Of a stretch of 64,000 nt of DNA, positions 1 through 9,530 are shown piece after piece (positions within the stretch are counted from its first letter, which is position 1; the number at the start of each line of letters is the position of its first letter). The DNA lies in the NCBI GenBank assembly GCA_963854835.1, contig OY978530.1, positions 9,384,872 to 9,448,871 of the forward strand, read 5' to 3'. Below the pieces are notes generated by a model. It ran no database searches. It was not told the DNA's origin and saw only the letters and a list, made by a program, of their open reading frames with translations. A program made the translations under genes and the position numbers. This stretch comes from Megamerina dolium. Its lineage: Eukaryota; Arthropoda; Insecta; Diptera; Megamerinidae.

Positions 1-92
1 AGTAAATACAGGATTTATCTGAAGGAATATGATAAATAGGCAATAGGTTAGCTAGGTTGAATAAAAAACAAAAATAAAAACGAAAACATTTT

Positions 93-95
<3 letters not shown>

Positions 96-177
<82 letters not shown>

Positions 178-178
178 T

Positions 179-234
<56 letters not shown>
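96..234. repeat. (TA)n microsatellite
   Basis: An almost pure TA dinucleotide tract is interrupted by two short ACATA variants near 172-188. It is the first of four large TA tracts in the window (others at 27129-27259, 29165-29255 and 60671-60810). TA-rich tracts are favoured targets for Tc1/mariner elements. The long YI-repeat reading frames across it are artefacts. Confidence 0.97.
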
Positions 235-239
<5 letters not shown>

Positions 240-338
240 TCTCATACTATCTACATATCTACCCACATACCAACATATAACATAAATAATATATTCACTC
301 CACATGTGTGTATGTATGTACCCATTATGTGAGCAAGC

Positions 339-744
339 AAAATATGAAATATGCACATATGCATATTTTGTGTCGTGACATATTTCCCGAAATTGTAAAC
401 TACATATTTATCCATATCAATATTACTTATAATTGTGGAATGCCAGAACATTAAGCTAACCGAGTTTCAGTTGGGTGTGAAAAAGCTGACAAAGCACTTT
501 CCCCCACAATTCGTAGTTCTTACTTACGTAAGTATACCTGTTCGTAGTTCTTACTTACGTAAGTATACCTGTGTAAGCATACATGTTTAGACATTCCTTC
601 TTCTTTATTTGCATATTCTGTTACAGAATGTTTGCGATCACAATTCTAATATTTTACAGTTCTATAATATTAATATTGTTTATACACATTACTCAGAGAC
701 ATTAAACATTTAACATAGGAAAACATAAATTATTGTTACATATA
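339..744 (-). repeat. Inverted LTR-like arm (left copy, 406 bp)
   Basis: This segment is the reverse complement of 1853-2258, same length and only a few mismatches. Its reverse strand carries an AATAAA signal and a 31-bp unit repeated twice (510-540 and 541-571 on the plus strand) that contains the palindrome TACTTACGTAAGTA. The right-hand arm lies directly upstream of a gag-like start, so I read both arms as LTRs of one gypsy-type family. The homologous unit may extend to 751, where the minus strand begins AGTATCATA, an AGT start like those of errantivirus LTRs. This copy would be a solo LTR in inverted orientation. Confidence 0.75.
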
Positions 745-787
745 TGATACTTAGTTACATTGCACATATTTGTATTTCATTTTTGAT

Positions 788-961
788 CTAGTTTAGGCTT
801 AGTACTATACTTTGATATTCTTGTCTGTTTCGCGCGGCTTCTACCAGTTGTCCAATTGTTGTTAATCCTGTCCATTCTCTAATATTTCTTAACCATGATT
901 TTTGCTTTCGTCCTATTCCTCTTTTGCCTTCTATTTTTCCTTCCACTATCAGTTGTAATAG
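788..961 (-). pseudogene. Non-LTR retrotransposon ORF2, C-terminal tail only
   Basis: The minus strand encodes about 57 residues containing GKRGIGRKQKSWLRNIREW and ending at a stop near 788. This basic GRK..SWL.N.R.W stretch is typical of the extreme C-terminus of fly non-LTR retrotransposon polymerases. Upstream of about 961 the similarity stops and the opposite strand becomes a Tc1 transposase, so only the 3' end survives. The antisense frame continues open into the Tc1 sequence by chance. Confidence 0.6.
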
Positions 962-1613
962 TTCCGACTTCGCCAAAGAGCATATTATTAATACTCCTGC
1001 GTTCTGGAATACCGTTATTTTCGCGGATGAGTCTAAGTTTAATATTTTTGGCTCGGACGGAATGTCATATGTTTGGCGTAAAGCTAATACCGAGCTAAAC
1101 AAGGAGAACCTTAAGCCCACAGTGAAGCATGGTGGCGGTAGCGTGATGGTTTGGGCCTGTATGTCAGCAGCCGGAGTAGGTGAATTGGTTTTTATTGAGG
1201 AAACAATGGACAAAATGAAGTACCTCGAGATTCTGAAAAACAATTTACTTCAAAGTGCAGACAAACTGGGTTTGCGGGAAGAATTTCGGTACTACCAAGA
1301 TAATGACCCAAAACATAAATCTGGGATTGTGCAATCTTGGCTTATTTGGAACTGCCCACACTTGATGTCTCCACCACCACAGTCACCTGACATGAATGTG
1401 ATTGAAAATCTTTGGTCTATTTTGGACAATAAAATAAGAACACACAAGATTTCTAATAAGCAAGACCTAAAGAAGGTACTGATGGAAGAATGGAAAAAAA
1501 TCACACCAGACATCACTCAAAAATTGGTGGATTCAATGCCAAATAGACTCCAGGCTGTCATTAACGCTAAGGGATGTCAACTAAATATTAAAATCAACTT
1601 ACTTTGTTTTTAG
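961..1613 (+). pseudogene. Tc1 transposase catalytic domain (DD34E), N-terminus missing
   Basis: The reading frame gives the DDE catalytic core of a Tc1 transposase: FADESKFN with the first Asp, QDNDPKHKS with the second Asp, and PDMNVIENLW with the Glu, 34 residues after the QDN aspartate. It reads through to a natural stop at 1611-1613 and has a normal C-terminal tail. The paired helix-turn-helix DNA-binding half and the start codon are absent; the frame is open upstream only because it runs through unrelated sequence with an accidental start near 924. The core looks little decayed, but without the DNA-binding domain it cannot act on its own ends. Confidence 0.85.
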
Positions 1614-1852
1614 TTTGAACTTAAAGAGACTGTACGAAATAAGCTGTGACATGAATTTTCCTATTTTTTTCTTATTTTATTTTTTTATAGTGTCAAACAC
1701 TAAAATTTTGAAAAAGTAAATTTTGGAAAATAAAAAACAAACCTTCCTTTCTAAAATGGCATTTATATTTTGTTCAAATTTTTGCTATATTAGGAATTAC
1801 GACTGCAGCAATTTTTAAACTGTCACTGTACGAAATAAGCTGGGAGCCACTG
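961..1852 (+). mobile_element. Tc1-like transposon, 5'-truncated
   Basis: The right end is preserved. A 17-bp motif CTGTACGAAATAAGCTG occurs at 1630-1646 and again at 1826-1842, the direct-repeat layout of IR/DR Tc1 elements, and the element ends GGGAGCCACTG at 1852 followed by TA (1853-1854), the expected target dinucleotide. No matching left terminus exists, because the 5' half is replaced by the antisense non-LTR scrap. The TA at its right edge lies at the very start of the right LTR arm, so the transposon probably jumped into that LTR. Confidence 0.8.
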
Positions 1853-2258
1853 TATATGTAACAATAATTTATGTTTTCCTATGTTAAATGTTTAATGTCT
1901 CTGAGTAATGTGTATAAACAATATTAATATTATAGAACTGTAAAATATTAGAATTGTGATCGCAAACATTCTGTAACAGAATATGCAAATAAAGAAGAAG
2001 GAATGTCTAAACATGTATGCTTACACAAGTATACTTACGTAAGTAAGAACTACGAACAGGTATACTTACGTAAGTAAGAACTACGAATTGTGGGGGAAAG
2101 TGCTTTGTCAGCTTTTTCACACCCAACTGAAACTCGGTTAGCTTAATGTTCTGGCATTCCACAATTATAAGTAATATTGATATGGATAAATATGTAGTTC
2201 ACAATTTCGGGCAATATGTCACGACGCAAAATATGCATATGTGCATATTTCATATTTT
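1853..2258 (+). repeat. 5' LTR-like arm of the gypsy element (406 bp)
   Basis: This is the reverse complement of 339-744. It contains AATAAA near 1986, the doubled 31-bp unit with TACTTACGTAAGTA, and ends exactly where GGCACGCAACACATC begins, the position and GGC start expected for a tRNA primer-binding site. About 110 bp later the first gag-like ATG occurs (2371). The first few bases of the LTR appear lost to the Tc1 insertion at 1852/1853. Confidence 0.7.
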
Positions 2259-2370
2259 GGCACGCAACACATCAAACATGATAAAAGCCATCAGCTGCGA
2301 GAAAGAGACACCAAAAGGACCACATATAAAATTATAGAAGATTTAGAATTATACAATAAAATTATATAAA

Positions 2371-2938
2371 ATGGCCCAAATAGCTTTTGGTCCCCTAAAG
2401 TATCGTGGAAACCTGCCGGAAACAACAGCGATATGAGAGACCTACAGACGTTCATAAACCTAATAGACAGAGTACACTACATCTTACAAATCTATGACCA
2501 CCTGCCTCAAGGACTGTTTTCTAACCTCATCAAATGCAAGTTAAAAGTAGAAGCTAGGGAAGTGATAGAAATAAAATGCCAAACAATTTCTTGGACAGAC
2601 ATTAAACTAGTATTACAAAATAACTTCAGCGACAGAATAAGTTTCGACGACTTTTTCGACACTCTCAGAGCAACAACGTTCAAGACAAGTTTAAATTTTT
2701 TAGAGGAAATTAAAAGAAAACTCAAGCTCAGGACAAGTGCCAGATGCATTAAATGCGGTAGCTCAAAATAATTCTTATACACCGTTAAATGTATTTAAAT
2801 CCAAAATACCAGAGACAATAAAACCCATTTTTGCGTGTAGAAACCAAGCTACACTAGAAGGAGCCATGAACATCCTGTTTGAATCTGAGTATCCTCATTT
2901 AAATACAAATGATATTCATCCCTATGGGAGGAACCAAT
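2371..2938 (+). pseudogene. gag pseudogene of gypsy-type element
   Basis: An ATG at 2371 opens a 21-codon frame. A shift to another frame then continues for about 112 codons from 2433, and a further frame covers 2737-2940. The fragments share the composition of capsid-type Gag from 17.6/297-like elements: hydrophobic and lysine-rich, with no zinc knuckle, which that group characteristically lacks. The placement between LTR and protease supports the call more than any single motif. At least two frameshifts and several stops make it non-functional. Confidence 0.6.
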
Positions 2939-3044
2939 AGTGAACCAAACAAAATACTCAACAACAAATAAATTGTAAGAAATATCCTCAACAACAGCAA
3001 ACTAACTACCAAAATAAACAAAACTTCGATAGAACAGGTATAAA

Positions 3045-3380
3045 ATGCCCATATTCCAAGAATTGCGTAAAGACGACGATACACTGGAATTTAACATAAT
3101 TAAATTCCATGATTACTATGACGTCATTATTGGAAGCAATATATTAAAAAAATATCATGCATTGATCGATTTTAAGAGCAACAAATTACATTTGATCAAT
3201 AGATCCTTACCAGTTCAGTTCAAAGATAATAAAATACAAACATACTCGTACGAATTACCCGTGGTGCAAGAAAATGGATTAATGTATTTAAGGGAGGAAA
3301 ACGGAGAGGGAAAAACAATCAAAGAAGGAATATGCAACGTAGAAAATTATAATATAAAGTTAGAAACAAGCCAAACTTAA
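3045..3380 (+). pseudogene. Retroviral-type aspartic protease, C-terminal part
   Basis: The 111-codon frame includes YDVIIGSNILKKYHALIDF, matching the second half of a retroelement aspartic protease (the IIG..ILK...A.IDF region after the flap). The catalytic DTG is not in this frame, so the N-terminal half is lost or frameshifted. It lies between the gag-like region and RT, as expected for pol. The start codon is fortuitous. Confidence 0.7.
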
Positions 3381-3506
3381 ATTTGAATCATCTATTCACG
3401 AAGAAGGTGGATACTGAAAACTTCAAAATAAGAGAATGTAAACAAACCTCTTTTAGAACAAATAAGAACTATCCACTTGAATCCTGAAAAAAGAGACAAA
3501 TACTGA

Positions 3507-4700
3507 AATTAGTCAAAAACTATCCCAACATATTTTATCAAGAAAACTCAAACCTCACCTTCACAAACGAAATTAAACACAAAATTCGTACTACAAATAG
3601 CGTACCAATATACGCTAAATCATATCGATACCCATACATTCATAAAGAAGAAGTCGAGAAACAAATACATGAGCTTGTCAAAAACAAAATCATAAGACCT
3701 GATAACTTTCCTTACTCCGCCCCAGTTTGGATGGTACCCAAAAAAATCGATGCAAGCGGAAAACCCAAATGGAGGGCGGTCATCGATTATCGTAAACTCA
3801 ATCAGGTTACGATTGATGATAAATATCCAATACCAAACATTGATGAAATCTTGGAAAAACTGGGGAGATGCCAGTATTTCACTACCCTTGATTTAGCCAA
3901 GGGATTTCATCAAATTGAAATAGTGGAGGAGGACATCCACAAAACTGCCTTCAATGTAGAAGGATGACACTAGGAATTTCTACGAAAGCCGTTCGGACTG
4001 AAAACTCCAGCGACATTCCAAAGGCTCATGAACAATGTTTTGGGAAACTATATAAATAAAATATGTCTAGTATATTTAGATTATATAATAATCTTTTAAA
4101 CGTCGTTACAAGAACACATAATTCTATTAATTTAATTTTTAAATGTCTAAGGGAACCAAACATAAAAATCCAATTGGATAAATTCGAATTCCTAAAAAAA
4201 AAACGTAGTTCTTCGATCATATTGTGACTCCATATGGTATGAAAACAAATCCTTAGTAAATATCCCAATCCCTAAAAATCGGAAACAAATAAAGCAATTC
4301 CTAGGACTTACCGAATATTATCGGAAGTTCATTAAGAGCTTTTCATCAATAGCAAAATCAATGACGATATATCTAAAGAAGGATACCAAAATGAACAAAT
4401 CCGATGCGAAGTACCAAGAAAGTTTCGATACACCTGAAAAACTTCTAACTCATGATCCAATCTTGAGTTATCCCGACTTCTCAAAGAAGTTCACACTTAC
4501 AACAGATGCTAGCAACTACGTATTAGGCTCAGTGCTTTCGCAAGACAATCAACCAATATGTTACGCTAGTCGTACCCTTAATGAACTACAGCACTGTCGA
4601 AAAGGAATTATTAGCAATAGTTTGGGCAAATAAATACTTTAGACCTTATTTATTTGGACGATAATTCCTTATCAAAACAGACCACAAACCATTACAATGG
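3507..4700 (+). pseudogene. pol pseudogene: reverse transcriptase and RNase H
   Basis: From about 3507 an open stretch shows typical Ty3/gypsy RT: KNKIIRPDNFPYSAPVW, WRAVIDYRKLNQVTIDDKYP, and FTTLDLAKGFHQIEI with the first catalytic Asp. It stops at 3965. In a shifted frame the downstream palm motif reads VYLDYIII near 4055-4085, where YxDD is expected, so one catalytic aspartate is replaced by tyrosine. RNase H is recognisable at 4361-4690: [19 protein letters not shown], then TDHKPLQWLF in another frame. Frameshifts separate every block. Confidence 0.85.
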
Positions 4701-4724
4701 CTATTTTCTTTAATAATTGACGAC

Positions 4725-4908
4725 GAACTTTACGATGCTTTTTACAAAGCATATATAGAGAACTTCGCAAAACTCAAAACTAAAAGAAGCAAATCTTTAT
4801 TAACTGACATTGACTCAGAACAGAAACTGGTAGAACTTATTGAAGAGGAACATCTTAGAAATAATCGCAGAGGAATATATGCCGTTTTTAATAAACCATG
4901 GACTTCTA
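4725..4908 (+). pseudogene. Integrase zinc-binding region, split by RTE insertion
   Basis: The frame encodes a lysine- and glutamate-rich stretch ending LIEEEHLRNNRRGIYAVF, which resembles the histidine half of the HHCC integrase domain in 17.6-like elements. It stops abruptly at 4908, the last base of the 11-bp duplication ATGGACTTCTA (4898-4908). The cysteine half (CKICNVEKYDR) resumes beyond the inserted RTE at about 8345. Confidence 0.65.
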
Positions 4909-7900
4909 GGTGGTCTGGTGGTGTTTTCGCAAGGTAACGTGTCTAACTGCCTCAACCAGGTGGGGCTAGCGCAATCCTTGTTGAACTCATCGCAAGTCAA
5001 CTCACTGGCTGTCATGTAGTTTGATCTGAGCGCTATGTGATGATACCTTTATTTGTTAATGAGGGGTAGTCATATAGCTTGCTCTGCTTACTCTGTGATG
5101 GCGCTTTCATTATTATTAATGGGGGCCCTCCATGTGGCGACCACCGGGCAACGTCTTCCTGGCACCCGCTGGGAGGCGGCTGAAGTGAGTGGCGAAAATC
5201 TCCTCGGTTAGAGGTTGTGCGTTGGGTTTGGGACCCGCCACATAAAAAACCCCCCCAATGAAAAAAACAAATATGCCTCGGAGAAGGACTACCGTTTTTG
5301 TTGATGACCCCCGCAAACGAAAAAAGGACCACGATTTACGGATATGCACCTGGAATGTCCGATCCCTTTATAGGGAGGGTGCCTCTATCCAGCTGGTTGA
5401 TGTCCTCGAAAAATACAGAGCTGACATCACCGCTCTCCAGGAAATGCGATGGACAGGACAGGGCTGCTCCAAAAGAGCGTCCTGTGACATCTACTACAGT
5501 TGCCATGCTGAAAGGCACGAATTAGGATGTGGATTTTTGGTCAGCAAGAGACTACGACATCTTGTCTCGCAGTTCACGCCTGTGAACGAACGGCTGGCCA
5601 CAATCCGCATCAAGGCAAAATTTTTCAACATCAGCCTTATATGTGCCCACGCTCCGACGGATGAGAAGGACAATGTGACCAAGGAGAGCTTCTTTCAGCG
5701 CCTCGAAGAAGCTTATGACCGCTGCCCCCGCCACGATATCAAAATCGTGCTTGGCGACTTTAATGCCAGGGTGGGCAAGGAAGGTACCTTTGGTCCAACT
5801 GTCGGAAAATTCAGCCTCCACCAGAACACCTCCGATAACGGAATGAGGCTGATTGACTTCGCCGCAGCACGAAACATGGTAATTGGTGGTACCAGATTCC
5901 AGCATCTCGACATCCACAAAGCGACATGGCTGTCTCCAGATCATCGTACAAGAAACCAAATTGATCATGTGTTGATTGACGGAAGGCATGCTTCCAGTGT
6001 GATGGACGTGAAATCGATCCGTGGTGCCAACATCGACTCGGATCACTACCTTGTTGCAGCTAAGGTGCGCACACGCTTATGTGTCGCAAATAACAAGAGA
6101 AGTCCCACACAGAGAAAGCTCGACGTCAGTAAGCTGCAATCACCAGAGACAGCAGATGCATTTTCCACTCGACTATCGGATCTGCTTATGCAGAACACTC
6201 CCCCACTTGATGATACATGCGCACGGTGGACACATATATCCCACTCCATGACTACTGCTGCCGAGGAGGTAATCGGTTACTACCGGCCTCTGAGGAATGA
6301 GTGGTATGATCAGGAGTGTCGCGACGCTACCGCAGAGAAAGACGCCGCCTACAAAAAAACCCTGCGTGCAGGCGTAACGCGAGCTGTTAAGGAGCGGTAT
6401 AGAGAGAAAAGGAGTGCAGAGAGACGTCTTTTCAGGCGCAAGAAGAGGGAGTTGGAAAGACGCGAGTGTGAGGAGATAGAGATGTGTACCGACAAGAATG
6501 AGACTCGAAAATTCTTTGAAAAGATCAAGCGCCTGAGTGGAGGTTTAAATCCCGGAGCCTCTTCTTGTCGTGATGGAAATGGGAATCTGGTTACGGATGT
6601 CCAGAGTGTACTGAGCCTATGGAGGGAACACTTCTCCACGTTACTGAATGGCGATGCTACGAACAATTCCGCCAGTGGAGGAGAATGCCCGATAACCCCA
6701 ATTACAGATGATGGTGTTGATGTTCCACCACCCGACTATGACGAGGTTGAAACGGCCATTTTAAGGCTGAAGAACAACAAAGCTGCAGGTGCTGATGGCC
6801 TGCCTGCCGAGTTGTTTAAGACCGGAGGCGATGAGCTGCTCACCCGCATGCACCAGCTCATAAGCAGAATATGGTCGGATGAAAGCATGCCTGATGATTG
6901 GAGGCTCAGTGTTCTCTGTCCTGTACATAAAAAAGGAGACCCCACAATTTGCGCCAACTACCGTGGAATAAGTCTCCTGAGCATCGCGTACAAGGTTCTA
7001 TCGAGCGTACTCTGTGAAAGATTGAAGCCTATGCTCAGCAACCTGATTGGACCTTATCAGTGTGGCTTCAGACCTGGTAAATCCACCATCGACCAGATTT
7101 TCACACTGCGCCAAATCCTGGAGAAGACCCAAGAAAAACAGATCGACACACACCACCTATTTGTTGATTATAAAGCCGCTTTCGACAGTCCGGTAAGGGA
7201 TTACCTCTACGCAACAATGTCTGAGTTCGGTATTCCTGCAAAGCTCATTCGACTTTGTAGAATGACACTGCATAACTCCCGTTGTGCAGTGAAAATTGGG
7301 AAGGACCTCTCCGCACCGTTTAATACCGAACGGGGTTTCAGACAAGGTGATTCGTTATCGTGCGACTTCTTCAATCTTATTATGGAGAAAATAATACGAG
7401 CTGCTGATCTACGACATAATGGCACTATCTTCAACAAAAGTGTCATGCTGTTAGCGTATGCCGACGATATTGACATAATTGGCATGAACACGCGAGCAGT
7501 CAGTGCAGCATTCTCAGAGTTGGAAAGAGAGTCGCGTCGGATGGGTCTCACGGTGAACGAGGGCAAGACGAAGTATCTAGTGTCAACAAACAAAGAGTCC
7601 CGGCGTCTTGGACAGCACGTCACTGTTGACAACTACGCTTTTGAAGTAGTAAGGGACTTTGTCTATCTTGGAACCAGCATTAACAGCAGTAATGACGTCA
7701 GCTTGGAGATCATGCGTAGGATAACTCTTGCTAACAGGTGTTACTTTGGGCTGAGTAAGCAATTGAGAAGTCGAGCCCTCTCTCGAAGAACGAAAACTAC
7801 ACTCTACAAGTCTCTCATCATGCCTGTCCTAACATATGGCGCTGAAGCCTGGACAATTTCCACCTCGGATGAGCGAATACTTGGAGTTTTCGAGAGAAAA

Positions 7901-8280
7901 GTCCTACGCAAGATCTTTGGACCTATTTGCGTTGGTGGCGAGTACCGAATAAGGTACAACCATGAGCTGTACGAGCTGTATGCCGATATTGACATAGTAA
8001 AGCGCATCAAAATCCAGCGGCTGCGCTGGCTAGGTCATGTCGAGCGAATGGAAGAACACGCTCCAGCTAAGAAGGTGTTATATTCGGAACCCGCTGGAGG
8101 ACGACGCAAAAGAGGAAGACCAAACCTCCGGTGGAAAGACCAAGTACTGGAGAACCTGACGGCGCTTGGAATTTCTAACTGGCGCCAGCTAGCGAAGAAC
8201 AGAGATGACTGGCGAAGCATATTATTTTCGGCCTAAATCGATATTCGGTTGTTATGGCCACATAAGTAAGTAAGTAAGTA
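4909..8280 (+). mobile_element. Full-length RTE-clade non-LTR retrotransposon (copy A)
   Basis: This 3372-bp insertion is flanked by a perfect 11-bp target-site duplication, ATGGACTTCTA at 4898-4908 and 8281-8291. It has a 5' UTR of about 350 bp, one ORF (5258-8236), a short 3' UTR, and a 3' terminus of tandem AAGT units instead of poly(A). Single ORF, short 3' UTR and microsatellite-like tail are hallmarks of RTE. Four 5'-truncated relatives with the same tail lie at 25251-26349 (minus), 27947-29165, 43132-44993 and 54229-56070. The intact duplication and ORF suggest a recent insertion. Confidence 0.95.
5258..8236 (+). CDS. RTE ORF: apurinic-type endonuclease + reverse transcriptase (992 aa)
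   Basis: This single intact ORF would carry out target-primed reverse transcription, nicking chromosomal DNA and copying its own RNA into the nick. The N-terminal endonuclease shows ICTWNVRSL with the Asn near residue 33, LQEMRW with the Glu near 62, GDFNARVG near 166 and SDHYLV near 260. The RT has YRGISLLSIAYKVLS, CGFRPGKSTIDQIF, FVDYKAAFD near 634, RGFRQGDSLSCDFF and the catalytic AYADDIDI near 732. The C-terminus has RLRWLGHVERM and GRRKRGRPNLRW, common in this clade. The ATG at 5258 is followed by a second at 5273; either could be used. No stop or frameshift is visible, so the element may be retrotransposition-competent. It also probably mobilises truncated copies. Confidence 0.95.
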   Translation: MKKTNMPRRRTTVFVDDPRKRKKDHDLRICTWNVRSLYREGASIQLVDVLEKYRADITALQEMRWTGQGCSKRASCDIYYSCHAERHELGCGFLVSKRLRHLVSQFTPVNERLATIRIKAKFFNISLICAHAPTDEKDNVTKESFFQRLEEAYDRCPRHDIKIVLGDFNARVGKEGTFGPTVGKFSLHQNTSDNGMRLIDFAAARNMVIGGTRFQHLDIHKATWLSPDHRTRNQIDHVLIDGRHASSVMDVKSIRGANIDSDHYLVAAKVRTRLCVANNKRSPTQRKLDVSKLQSPETADAFSTRLSDLLMQNTPPLDDTCARWTHISHSMTTAAEEVIGYYRPLRNEWYDQECRDATAEKDAAYKKTLRAGVTRAVKERYREKRSAERRLFRRKKRELERRECEEIEMCTDKNETRKFFEKIKRLSGGLNPGASSCRDGNGNLVTDVQSVLSLWREHFSTLLNGDATNNSASGGECPITPITDDGVDVPPPDYDEVETAILRLKNNKAAGADGLPAELFKTGGDELLTRMHQLISRIWSDESMPDDWRLSVLCPVHKKGDPTICANYRGISLLSIAYKVLSSVLCERLKPMLSNLIGPYQCGFRPGKSTIDQIFTLRQILEKTQEKQIDTHHLFVDYKAAFDSPVRDYLYATMSEFGIPAKLIRLCRMTLHNSRCAVKIGKDLSAPFNTERGFRQGDSLSCDFFNLIMEKIIRAADLRHNGTIFNKSVMLLAYADDIDIIGMNTRAVSAAFSELERESRRMGLTVNEGKTKYLVSTNKESRRLGQHVTVDNYAFEVVRDFVYLGTSINSSNDVSLEIMRRITLANRCYFGLSKQLRSRALSRRTKTTLYKSLIMPVLTYGAEAWTISTSDERILGVFERKVLRKIFGPICVGGEYRIRYNHELYELYADIDIVKRIKIQRLRWLGHVERMEEHAPAKKVLYSEPAGGRRKRGRPNLRWKDQVLENLTALGISNWRQLAKNRDDWRSILFSA

Positions 8281-8291
8281 ATGGACTTCTA

Positions 8292-8625
8292 TGTATATAT
8301 CATCCGAAACTGAAACCCCGAATAACCCAATATATAAATAATTGCAAAATCTGCAACGTTGAAAAGTATGATAGAAATCCTCCTGAAGTATCGTACAAAA
8401 TCACAGAGACTCCTATAAAACCAAATGAAATCATTCACATCGACGTGTCTTATAATTTAAAAAATATATATTTATGACATGCATAAACAAACTCATAAAA
8501 TACGCTCAAGCCTATGAGATAAGTAGTAGAACTTGAACTGAATTCAAAACAAAATTATTGCAATATATTAGCACTCTAGGAAAAATGACAAAAATCATAA
8601 TAGATAACGAACTCGGATTTAAGGA
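8292..8625 (+). pseudogene. Integrase: cysteine half and start of catalytic core
   Basis: After the RTE, the gypsy pol resumes. One frame gives NCKICNVEKYDRNPPEVSY followed by a stretch ending EIIHIDV, matching the CxxC of the HHCC domain and the first catalytic Asp region. After stops, another frame gives MTKIIIDNELGFK near 8585-8625, matching the second Asp region of the core. The sequence then switches directly to env-like sequence, so the rest of the integrase core and its C-terminal domain are deleted. Confidence 0.7.
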
Positions 8626-9353
8626 ACTGAAACTGATCGACAACTACATTGAAATCCTACATACGAGTATAATAAACATAACCGAATACGAACAAACAGC
8701 AGACATAATCCATAAAAATATCAAGATGCTATCAAATTCTACTTTGACAACCAACCCCTTAGCAAACACCCTTCATAAAAATTTTCTATTACTCAAGACT
8801 AAAATAGACACCTTGACTCCTAAATTCAAACAAAAGGCGAGGATTAATTAACGTATTAAGTCAAGGACTCAAATACATAGCAGGCACGAAGGACAAAATA
8901 AATAAAATCACTCTCTAAAAACGGGACGCAAACTTCGAACGAAATCAACTATTTAACCCTAATAAGTTCAATTTTATCATCACAGATATTGAATATAACG
9001 CGGCAAAATAAACACACAACAATCAGTTGTGGCAGATTACATAAATAATCTTACAAATGAGTTTTTAAACAAGATATGGCAACTGGAAGACGAAATAAGA
9101 TTTCTCCATAACTTGTACCAAATAGACAACGATATTTCTCTATGATGGAATCATATAGAGGACATTGTACAAATAATGTTTGCAAGCAAACTAGGAATAG
9201 CACCTCTGAAATACTGACAAACCAGGAACTAGAAGTAATTACTGATGCTGATAGTTACAGAATTATCAAAGTAGCAATACGTTACCATGATAATATGATG
9301 ATACTAATCCTCTCCATTCCTAAATTATCTAATAATATTGTAAAAGAAAGATA
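8626..9353 (+). pseudogene. env-like (fusion glycoprotein) remnant of errantivirus type
   Basis: Downstream of the deletion junction the frame shows a hydrophilic surface-subunit-like stretch with LIDNYIEILH and an NIT glycosylation site. It is followed near 8830 by a basic, furin-like cleavage motif whose continuation lies in a different frame; there a glycine-containing hydrophobic segment resembles the start of a fusion-peptide region. Further short frames run to a stop at 9351-9353. Signal peptide and N-terminus are missing and several stops are present. I infer an inactivated envelope gene from order and motif type; no transmembrane anchor was confirmed. Confidence 0.55.
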
Positions 9354-9422
9354 GTCGCGAAGCCGGCGTCGGGCTTATAAGGATTATTTTTTTTACCTTG
9401 AGGTACTCATTGTATGGGCGTT

Positions 9423-9530
9423 GACAACATTTTTTTGTTTTTTTATATTCACAAAAATAGGCTCTATACGAAGATATTTTTTTTTCCTTTAAATGGGCTA
9501 TTCTGAACTTGTTCCACTGGTGTAATACCA
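9423..9530 (+). repeat. Single arm related to the 18048-18590 foldback element
   Basis: The segment containing AGGCTCTATACGAA and GGGCTATTCT closely parallels 18485-18560, the right arm of the foldback repeat. No partner arm lies nearby, so this appears to be a half-element or remnant. Confidence 0.6.

Larger units (their letters stand above)
1853..9353 (+). mobile_element. Decayed gypsy/errantivirus-like retroelement with env remnant
   Basis: The order is LTR-like arm, gag-like frame, protease, RT, RNase H, integrase zinc-binding region, integrase core start, and an env-like region. That is the layout of insect errantiviruses (17.6/297/ZAM/gypsy group). The element is heavily broken: frameshifts, a mutated RT active site, a 3372-bp RTE insertion in integrase, and an internal deletion that joins integrase to env. 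No 3' LTR matching 1853-2258 is visible after 9353. Its age is clearly greater than that of the intact RTE inside it. Confidence 0.8.

Noticed and set aside
48..356. Long YI-repeat reading frames on both strands over the TA tracts (also near 27085-27313, 29134-29316 and 60517-60922)
   Set aside because: They are products of TA dinucleotide repeats lacking stops in some frames; no coding signal.
5552..6046. 164-codon minus frame and other antisense frames across the RTE ORF
   Set aside because: Shadows of the strongly coding plus strand; the same antisense frames recur at every RTE copy.
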